DNA of 64,000 nt. Origin: Falsiroseomonas sp051860665 (GTDB lineage Bacteria > Pseudomonadota > Alphaproteobacteria > Acetobacterales > Acetobacteraceae). The DNA lies in assembly GCF_051860665.1 (NCBI RefSeq), contig NZ_JBHYDM010000005.1:62001-126000 (forward strand), read 5' to 3'. Shown one piece after another: positions 58,328 to 64,000 of this stretch. The first letter of the stretch is position 1. Each line of letters starts with the position of its first letter. Position numbers and translations under genes: made by a program. Below the pieces are notes generated by a model that saw only the letters and a program-made list of their open reading frames with translations, did not search any database and had not been told where the DNA came from.

Positions 58328-59550
58328 GGCGCCTTGCCCCCTTCGCGTCGCAGGTAGTTCTGGCCGTTGATCACCAGCAGGTTCTCCGAATCGGGATCGC
58401 CGCGGAAGATCGAAAGCCGCTCCTCCCGGCCCTCGCTGTCGCGCAGCAGCAGCACATGGCCGGCCAACTCATAGCGACCGCTGCTGTCCGGTCGCGGGGC
58501 GCTGGTGGTGACACCGCTGCGGCGGCCGCCGACCTCCGAGGTGCTGCTGGCCCCCGCCCAGCCGGTGCGGCGCCAGCTGCCGTCGCGTGACAGCGCCAGG
58601 CTGCGCTCCACGGCGACGGAACCGCTGGAGAAGGCCGTGCTGCCGCTGCTGGCGAAGCTGTAGCGCCAGACCCCTTCCAGGCGTGTGCCGGCGGCGAAGG
58701 GCTCGACGCGGCGCCAGGATTCGCCATCCAGCGAAAGGCCCGCAGCCTCCCGCCGCAGCGGCAGGGTGCGGCGGGAGAAGCGGCCGAATTCGTCCTCCAC
58801 CTCCCGCAGCGTGATCGTGCCGCCGGCCAGCGCGTAGCTGCCGCAATCCCGGGGCACGGTCGCGCAATGCGCGGCGAGGCCCTCCGGCGGCGGTGGCTCG
58901 CTGGCGAAGCGGCCATCGGGCGCGAAGGTGAGGCTGCGCATATCGGCGCGGTAGTCCGTGCCGCCGAAGGCATTCGGCACCAGGCTGGTCGCCATCCGGG
59001 TGAAGTGCCCCTCCAGCGGCTCGGCCGGTGGCTGGGGCACCAGGCCGGTGCCATCCGGGCCCAGGTGAAGCGAGCGGACCAGGGCCGCGAAATCCGCCCG
59101 CGCCGCGCGCCCCGCCTCCCGCGGTGGATTGACCAGGAGGAGGAGCAGCAGCACCGGCCGGCCCTCGCGCTCCAGCCCGATATGCACGGCCCGCATCGTG
59201 GGGTTGCCGCCGCTTCGCTCCTCGATGCGGAAGCGGCCGCCCTGCGCCGTCTCGCCCTCCCGCCGCCGGGGCCGGCGGTCCTCGGCGAGTTGTTCCGGCG
59301 TGCGCAACCAGGCGGTGAAGGCCGTGTCGAAGTCCCCGCGCGCCACATCGCTGCGGGCGATGGCGATCATCGCGCGGCCAGGGCGCGCATTCCGCCGTCC
59401 GGACTCGGCGGGCAAGTCGCGCGTGAAGAGCAGCCCCGCCGCCTGTTCCTGCCTCTGCCAGCCTGCGGGCAATGCGATGTCCAGGCCGCCGAAGGACTCC
59501 GCGAGGGCGGCGGGCGAGGCCAGCAGGAAGACGAGCAGCAGACGACGCAT
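58324..59550 (-). CDS. Secreted hypothetical protein (408 aa)
   Basis: The N-terminus MRRLLLVFLLASPAALAESF is a clear signal peptide, so the protein is periplasmic or outer-membrane associated. An early segment (residues 22-165) includes GGLDIALPAGWQRQEQAAGL and MIAIARSDVARGDFDTAF. A later, repeated beta-type region contains TDYRADMRSLTFAPDGRFAS, GTRLEGVWRYSFASSGSTAF and LLRDSEGREERLSIFRGD. There are phrases like GSYALAGGTITLREVEDEFG, and similar GRYELAGHVLLLRDSEG, suggesting two related lipocalin-like halves. I know no function. It is coupled to the isovaleryl-CoA dehydrogenase by overlap, which may be only operon chance. GGAG precedes the ATG at 59550. Confidence 0.7.
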   Translation of the reverse strand: MRRLLLVFLLASPAALAESFGGLDIALPAGWQRQEQAAGLLFTRDLPAESGRRNARPGRAMIAIARSDVARGDFDTAFTAWLRTPEQLAEDRRPRRREGETAQGGRFRIEERSGGNPTMRAVHIGLEREGRPVLLLLLLVNPPREAGRAARADFAALVRSLHLGPDGTGLVPQPPAEPLEGHFTRMATSLVPNAFGGTDYRADMRSLTFAPDGRFASEPPPPEGLAAHCATVPRDCGSYALAGGTITLREVEDEFGRFSRRTLPLRREAAGLSLDGESWRRVEPFAAGTRLEGVWRYSFASSGSTAFSSGSVAVERSLALSRDGSWRRTGWAGASSTSEVGGRRSGVTTSAPRPDSSGRYELAGHVLLLRDSEGREERLSIFRGDPDSENLLVINGQNYLRREGGKAP

Positions 59551-59607
59551 GAAGCGGCTCCGGATCGGTGAGCCCCGATCCTGGCATGGCCCGCGCGCCC
59601 CGCCTGC

Positions 59608-61194
59608 TCACGATGCCGCCGCCAGCGCGAAGCGCGCGCGCAGCGCGCCGCGCATGATCTTGCCGGTTGCCGTCTGCGGAAGTGCCTCCACGAATTCCAC
59701 CTGCCGCGGATAGAGATGCGCGGCCAGGCGCTGGCGCACCTGCGCCTGGATTTCCGCCGCCAGCGCGGCACTTGGCTGCACGCCCGGCTTCAGGACGATG
59801 ACGGCGGTGACACGTTCCGTACGCAGCGCATCCGGCAGGCCGATGACGGCGGCCTGGGCGATGGCGGGCAGGGTGAGGAGGAAATCCTCCACCTCCCCGG
59901 GGCCGATGCGATAGCCGGCGGAGGTGATGACATCATCGTCGCGCCCGATGAAGGTGAAGAGGCCCTCGCCATCCCGCACCGCCTGGTCTCCGGTCAGCAG
60001 CCAGTCGCCGTGGAATTTTTCGGCCGTGGCCGCGGGATTGTTCCAGTAGCGCAGGAACATGACAGGGTCTGGCCTGCGCACGGCGAGCACGCCCTGCACG
60101 CCATCCGGCACGGGCCGGCCCTCGGCATCGAGAATGGCGAGGTCATGCCCCGGCACGGCGCGGCCCATGCTGCCCGGGCGCACCGGGAACAGTTTTGCCG
60201 AATTCGCGACGATCAGGTTGCATTCGGTCTGGCCGTAGAATTCGTTGATCGTCAGGCCAAAGGCGCCGCGGCCCCATTCCAGCATCTCGGCGCCCAGCGT
60301 CTCGCCACCCGAGCCGAGGCTGCGCAGTGCATGTCCGAAGCGCGCGGGGCTTGGGACACCGCGCAGCATGCGCAGCGCGGTGGGCGGCAGGAAGGCGTTG
60401 CGCACGCCATGCCGCGCCATCAGCTGGAAGCAGAACTCCGGATCGAATTTCGGCATGCGATGCGCGAGCACCGGCACGCCATGGAACAGGCTCGGCAGCA
60501 GCACATCCAGCAGCCCGCCGATCCAGGCCCAGTCGGCCAGCGTCCAGAACAGGTCGCCCGATTGAGGAAAACCGTCATGCGGCCATTCCACGCCGGGCAG
60601 ATGGCCGCGCAGCACGCGATGCGCATGCAGCGCGCCCTTCGGACTGCCAGTGGTGCCGCTGGTATAGATGATGAGGGCGGGATCATCCGGGCCGGTGGCG
60701 AGGCATTCGTGATGATCCCGCGCGCGCGCCATCTCCACGGCGAGATCCAGCGCGCCCGGGCCACCGCCGATGGCAAAGACTTTCGTCAATTCCGGCAGCG
60801 TGGCGTGGATGCTGTCGAGCTTCGCCAATCCATCCTGGTCGGTGACCAGCGCCGCGGCGCCGCAATCGGCCAGCCGAAAGCGCAGGGCTTCCTCGCCGAA
60901 CAGCAGAAACAGCGGCACGGCGATGGCGCCGATGCGATAGGCGGCGAGATGCGCCACCGCTGCCTCCGGCCCCTGCGGCAGCAGCACGCCGATGCGGTCG
61001 CCGCGGCGGATGCCATGGGCAAGGAAGGCATTGGCCAGACGGCAGCAGCGGCGGTGCAGTTCGTCGAAGCTGATGCGCTCGACCGTGTCGCCATCCAGGT
61101 GCAGCAGCGCCAGGCGGCCGCTGCCATCGGCCCAACGGTCGCAGGCTTCCTGCGCGATGTTGCAGCGGGCGGGGATGTTCCAGGCGAAGCTCAT
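59608..61194 (-). CDS. Acyl-CoA synthetase, acetyl/benzoate-CoA-ligase-like (528 aa)
   Basis: The AMP-forming CoA ligase has ALIIYTSGTTGSPKGALHAH (P-loop), FYGQTECNLIVANSAKLFPV (A5), GDWLLTGDQAVRDGEGLFTF (A7), GRDDDVITSAGYRIGPGEVE (A8) and the Lys of ALPQTATGKIMRGALR (A10). Unlike the other ligase near 51 kb, it resembles acetyl-CoA synthetase-like enzymes with a GQTE motif that act on medium-chain or aromatic acids. ATG 61194 overlaps the stop of the PaaK-like gene by four bases. It is the last gene of the minus-strand operon that includes LivF and the binding protein. The operon probably brings in an acid and activates it with CoA. Confidence 0.9.
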   Translation of the reverse strand: MSFAWNIPARCNIAQEACDRWADGSGRLALLHLDGDTVERISFDELHRRCCRLANAFLAHGIRRGDRIGVLLPQGPEAAVAHLAAYRIGAIAVPLFLLFGEEALRFRLADCGAAALVTDQDGLAKLDSIHATLPELTKVFAIGGGPGALDLAVEMARARDHHECLATGPDDPALIIYTSGTTGSPKGALHAHRVLRGHLPGVEWPHDGFPQSGDLFWTLADWAWIGGLLDVLLPSLFHGVPVLAHRMPKFDPEFCFQLMARHGVRNAFLPPTALRMLRGVPSPARFGHALRSLGSGGETLGAEMLEWGRGAFGLTINEFYGQTECNLIVANSAKLFPVRPGSMGRAVPGHDLAILDAEGRPVPDGVQGVLAVRRPDPVMFLRYWNNPAATAEKFHGDWLLTGDQAVRDGEGLFTFIGRDDDVITSAGYRIGPGEVEDFLLTLPAIAQAAVIGLPDALRTERVTAVIVLKPGVQPSAALAAEIQAQVRQRLAAHLYPRQVEFVEALPQTATGKIMRGALRARFALAAAS

Positions 61195-62411
61195 GCCGGG
61201 CGCGTGTCGTCGATCACCTTGCCGTCGTTCGGCAGGGCGCCGGGTTCCAGCAGCTCGACCGTGCCGCGCAGGCGCATGACGGATTGCAGCGTGGCGGCGA
61301 GGCTTTGGACCAGCGCGGCATCGCGCACCGACGTCTCGACGCGCAGCAGCATGGTGTCGCGCGTCTCGTCCAGGCCGATGACGAGGCGGGCGCGGCCGAG
61401 GCCGGGATGCGCGCGCATCACCTCCGCCACCTGTTCGGGCCGCACGAATAGGCCGCGCACCTTCGCCGCCTGGTCCGCACGCCCCATCCAGCCCCTGATG
61501 CGGGTATTGGTGCGGCCGCAGGGGGAGGCGCCGGGCAGCACGGCGGAGAGATCGCCCGTGGCGAAACGCAGCAGCGGGTAGGTGGTGGAGAAGGTGGTGA
61601 CCAGCACCTCCCCCACCTCGCCTTCCGGCAGCGCCTCGCCCGTGCCGGGGCGGACGATCTCGACCAGCACATCCTCGTCGCAGATCAGCCCCTCGCCGGC
61701 TTCGGATTCATAGGCGATGAGGCCGAGATCGGCGGTGCCGTAGCTCTGCCGCACGGTCAGGCCACGCGCGGCATAGAAGCTGCGCAGCGCCGGCAGATAG
61801 GCGCCGCCGGTGACATGGCCGAGCTTCAGGCAGGACAGGTCGAGGCCCAGCGCATCGCCAGCCTCCAGGATGGTCTTGAGAAAATCGGGCGTGCCGCTGT
61901 AGCAGGAAGGCCGCAGATGCGCGGCGGCGCGGGCCTGGCTTTCGGTACTGCCGGGACCTGCGGGAAAGACCGGGCAGCCCAGCGCCCGCGCGCCTTCCTC
62001 CAGCATCATGCCGGCGGGCGTGAAGTGATAGGCGAAGCAGTTGTGCAGCAGCATGCCGCGACGCAGGCCGGTGGCGTGCAATGCGCGCGCATAGCGCCAG
62101 GGGTCCGGACCCGCACCCTGTGGTTCGTGGATCGGGCCCGGCGAGGCGAAGACGCGCGGCACATCGGCAAGCCCCAGCGCGGTAAAGCCGCCGAAGGGCG
62201 GTGCCTCCGCCTGCGCCGCGATCAGGTCCGATTTGCGTGTCACGGGCAGCGCCGCCAGGCTCGCCTCGTGCGGATCAAGATCCGCCAACAGCGCCGCATA
62301 GGCCGGCGCCGCGCGCTTCGCATGCGCCACCTGCGCGGGCAGCCGCCGCGCAGTCTCCGCCGTGCGCTGATCGGCACTTCGGGTCTCGCGGTCGTCGTAA
62401 AAATCCGTCAC
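61191..62411 (-). CDS. Phenylacetate-CoA ligase-like (PaaK family) protein (406 aa)
   Basis: The adenylate-forming chain is of the PaaK type, with no N-terminal long-chain motif. Visible are FASPGPIHEPQGAGPDPWRY at the ATP loop, ARAAAHLRPSCYSGTPDFLK, LGHVTGGAYLPALRSFYAAR, QSYGTADLGLIAYESEAGEG, TTYPLLRFATGDLSAVLP and the hinge GWMGRADQAAKVRGLFVRPE. The P-loop differs slightly from PaaK (SSGTTG), reading FASPGPIHEP, so activity could be changed. It overlaps genes on both sides by four bases. Together with the neighbouring ligase and Liv transporter it suggests activation of an aromatic acid. That the two ligases work on the same acid is unproven. Confidence 0.85.
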   Translation of the reverse strand: MTDFYDDRETRSADQRTAETARRLPAQVAHAKRAAPAYAALLADLDPHEASLAALPVTRKSDLIAAQAEAPPFGGFTALGLADVPRVFASPGPIHEPQGAGPDPWRYARALHATGLRRGMLLHNCFAYHFTPAGMMLEEGARALGCPVFPAGPGSTESQARAAAHLRPSCYSGTPDFLKTILEAGDALGLDLSCLKLGHVTGGAYLPALRSFYAARGLTVRQSYGTADLGLIAYESEAGEGLICDEDVLVEIVRPGTGEALPEGEVGEVLVTTFSTTYPLLRFATGDLSAVLPGASPCGRTNTRIRGWMGRADQAAKVRGLFVRPEQVAEVMRAHPGLGRARLVIGLDETRDTMLLRVETSVRDAALVQSLAATLQSVMRLRGTVELLEPGALPNDGKVIDDTRPA

Positions 62412-63247
62412 AGCCAGCGCTTCCGTCGCTTGTAGGATTTCAGGTTGCGGAAGGACTTGCGGTCCGCCCCGTGGCCGCCGAGGTAGAATTCCTTCACGTC
62501 CTCGTTGTTCGCCAGATCCTCCGCGCTGCCATCCAGCACCACCTTGCCCTGCTCCATCACATAGCCATGGCTGGCGACGGAGAGCGCCATGCGCGCATTC
62601 TGCTCCACCAGCAGGATGGTGATGCCGAGATCGGCGTTGAGCTGGCGGATGATGCCGAAGACCTCCTTCACCAGCAGCGGCGAAAGGCCCATGGAGGGTT
62701 CGTCCATCAGGATCAGCTTCGGCCGCGCCATCAGCGCGCGCCCGATCGCCAGCATCTGCTGTTCGCCGCCCGAGAGATAGCCGGCGAGCCCCGTGCGTTC
62801 CTTCAACCTCGGGAAGTAGGCATAGACCATCTCGATATCGCGGCGGATCTCCGCCGTGTCGCTGCGCGTGAAGGCGCCGAGGCGCAGATTCTCCAGGCAG
62901 GTCATGTCGCTGATGATCCGTCGCCCCTCCATCACCTGGAAGATGCCACGCCGGACGATCTGATGCGCCTCCACGCCGTTCAGGCGTTCGCCGGCGAAGC
63001 GGATATCGCCGCGCGTGATCTCGCCATCCTCCGACTTCAGTAGGCCGGAGATGGCTTTCAGGGTCGTGGACTTGCCGGCACCATTCGCCCCCAGCAGCGC
63101 CACGATCTTCCCGCGCGGCACGGCCAGCGACAGGCCGCGCAGCACCAGGATGACGTCGCTGTAGACGACCTCGATATTGTTCACTTCGAGCAACAGGTCC
63201 CCCGCCGGTGCGATTGCCGGCGGAGGATCTGCAAGAACCTGGCTCAC
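62408..63247 (-). CDS. livF: Branched-chain-type ABC transporter ATP-binding protein LivF-like (279 aa)
   Basis: The cytoplasmic ATPase has Walker A LLGANGAGKSTTLKAISGLL, the signature LSGGEQQMLAIGRALMARPK, Walker B LILMDEPSMGLSPLLVKEVF and the switch region TILLVEQNARMALSVASHG. FQVMEGRRIISDMTCLENLR is typical of LivF. The C-terminus carries an extra basic tail, SFRNLKSYKRRKRWL, seen in Liv ATPases encoded beside aromatic-acid CoA ligases (from memory). It powers import through LivHM permeases, which must lie beyond the window edge on the same strand. ATG 63247 overlaps the stop of the binding-protein gene. The ligand could be an aromatic or branched carboxylic acid. Confidence 0.92.
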   Translation of the reverse strand: MSQVLADPPPAIAPAGDLLLEVNNIEVVYSDVILVLRGLSLAVPRGKIVALLGANGAGKSTTLKAISGLLKSEDGEITRGDIRFAGERLNGVEAHQIVRRGIFQVMEGRRIISDMTCLENLRLGAFTRSDTAEIRRDIEMVYAYFPRLKERTGLAGYLSGGEQQMLAIGRALMARPKLILMDEPSMGLSPLLVKEVFGIIRQLNADLGITILLVEQNARMALSVASHGYVMEQGKVVLDGSAEDLANNEDVKEFYLGGHGADRKSFRNLKSYKRRKRWL

Positions 63248-64000
63248 CAGCCGAGCCAGTCGCGGCGACGCTCGAGGTCGATCGTCGCGATATTCTCGAT
63301 CTTCATCGTGCCCGCCTGCATCAAGTCGGTGACACTGCCCTGGGTGGTGTCGCCGCTGACACTGGCGCGATAGAGCGCCACGCGCAGCGTGCCGCGATGA
63401 TCCTGGGCGGTGAAGGTGGAGGGGTTGCAGACACCCTCGAAGCCACGCGGCACCCAGTTCTGGCGCGCATAGAAGCCATCCCGGATGCGTTCCCCGGTCA
63501 CCTGGCCGCCGCCTTCCGCCGCCGTCTCCATGGCCTCGACCATCAGCATGGCGGAGCAGATGCCGGAGATATAGTGCACGGGGCGATAGGCAGTGCCGGC
63601 GCTGTCAGACACCCGGCTGATCTCCCGCACCTGCGCCATGCCCGGCGCATCCCCGCCCCAGACGGCGCCGGTGCGGACCGGGAAGACCACGCCATTCGCC
63701 GCGGTGCCGGCGGCCTTCATCGCATTCTCATCCATGCCCCAGACATTGCCCAGGAACTGCACCTGCACGCCGGCGGTCTGGCAGGCGCGCAGCACGGAGA
63801 TATTGGAGCCCGCGGTATTGCCGAGATAGGCGTAGTTGGCACCGGCATTGCGCAGCGTCAGGCATTGCGCGGTATAGTCGCCGGGCGTCAGCGCGAACTG
63901 GATGGCGGGCAGCACGTCGAAGCCGAGCTCCGCGGCCAGCGCCTCGCCCGCCGCCTTGGGCGAATTCGGATAGGGGTGGTTGGCGCCCATATGCACGTAT
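63244..64000 (-). CDS. Branched-chain-type ABC solute-binding protein, C-terminal part (5' end outside window)
   Basis: The frame is open to the right edge, so the N-terminal part, including any signal peptide, is missing. About 252 codons are visible. They show the Peripla_BP_6 pattern: FALTPGDYTAQCLTLRNAGA, NYAYLGNTAGSNISVLRACQ, VQFLGNVWGMDENAMKAAGT and RPVHYISGICSAMLMVEAME. Near the end the chain reads GVCNPSTFTAQDHRGTLRVA, as in receptors for aromatic acids or urea-like ligands. The stop overlaps the livF start. It belongs to a minus-strand operon whose earlier genes (livG/H/M) lie outside the window. The ligand is not known. Confidence 0.88.
   Translation of the reverse strand, partial: YVHMGANHPYPNSPKAAGEALAAELGFDVLPAIQFALTPGDYTAQCLTLRNAGANYAYLGNTAGSNISVLRACQTAGVQVQFLGNVWGMDENAMKAAGTAANGVVFPVRTGAVWGGDAPGMAQVREISRVSDSAGTAYRPVHYISGICSAMLMVEAMETAAEGGGQVTGERIRDGFYARQNWVPRGFEGVCNPSTFTAQDHRGTLRVALYRASVSGDTTQGSVTDLMQAGTMKIENIATIDLERRRDWLGW

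Overview
The window is very GC-rich DNA with dense, mostly short-spaced genes and strong G/C third-position bias. The gene families (TRAP and Bug solute-binding proteins, CoA-ligase operons, isovaleryl-CoA dehydrogenase, malate synthase G, FCD-type GntR) point to an alphaproteobacterium, most likely an Acetobacteraceae member of the Roseomonas type. That placement is an inference from protein flavour, since no rRNA, tRNA, CRISPR, phage, transposase or replication origin is visible. It reads as chromosomal accessory and catabolic territory. No stretch longer than 300 bases lacks a gene; the longest gaps (3009-3205, 22636-22833, 39831-40055, 42632-42823, 55748-55992) hold promoters, repeats or nothing recognisable.

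Layout. 1-3008: end of a lactate-permease-type gene, a small conserved protein, an aldehyde dehydrogenase and a TerC-like membrane protein. 3010-7213: a structured repeat, then a TRAP transporter operon with two tandem dctP paralogues (each with its own matching promoter and leader), dctQ and dctM. 7210-10277: DNA-repair-flavoured pair (AlkA-type glycosylase, photolyase-like FAD protein with inverted domain order), a phosphoesterase and a GG-leader-like small protein. 10282-17710: esterase/EamA pair, SAF-domain dehydrogenase, quinone oxidoreductase, a Liv-type binding protein coupled to an AidB-like acyl-CoA dehydrogenase. 17715-23805: three Bug-type binding proteins with diaminopropionate ammonia-lyase and an erythronate-dehydrogenase-like gene. 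23822-26559: two thioesterases, a histidine-phosphatase-like protein, a REP-like inverted repeat and an M20 peptidase. 26704-34936: a peptide-type binding protein, hydrolase, then a Bug/FAH/amidase group divergent from a polysaccharide deacetylase and an unusual SBP-TRIC channel fusion. 34952-39007: two GPP34 (GOLPH3-like) paralogues around a Bug gene, with gamma-glutamyltransferase. 39081-42221: GntR regulator divergent from malate synthase G. 42266-44194: lipoprotein, an HtrA-like protein that has lost its catalytic triad, and an orphan. 44201-49680: hydroxyproline-type catabolism: a three-subunits-in-one dehydrogenase, a DHDPS-family deaminase, and an amino-acid ABC binding protein and permease. 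50254-55747: a tightly overlapped CoA operon (ligase, hydratase, CoA-transferase, nitronate monooxygenase) divergent from a Bug gene. 55993-59550: DUF3237, rhodanese, a 50-residue membrane peptide, isovaleryl-CoA dehydrogenase and a secreted unknown. 59608-64000: an operon of acyl-CoA synthetase, PaaK-like ligase, LivF and a Liv-type binding protein, probably for uptake and activation of an aromatic or branched acid.

The main theme is scavenging of organic acids and amino-acid derivatives: at least eleven periplasmic binding domains of five families sit beside ligases, dehydrogenases and hydrolases. Six are Bug proteins, yet no TctA/TctB membrane genes are present. The most unusual proteins are the SBP-TRIC fusion (33413-34936), the fused dehydrogenase (44201-47068), the dead HtrA (42824-43816) and the reordered photolyase-like protein (7832-9031).
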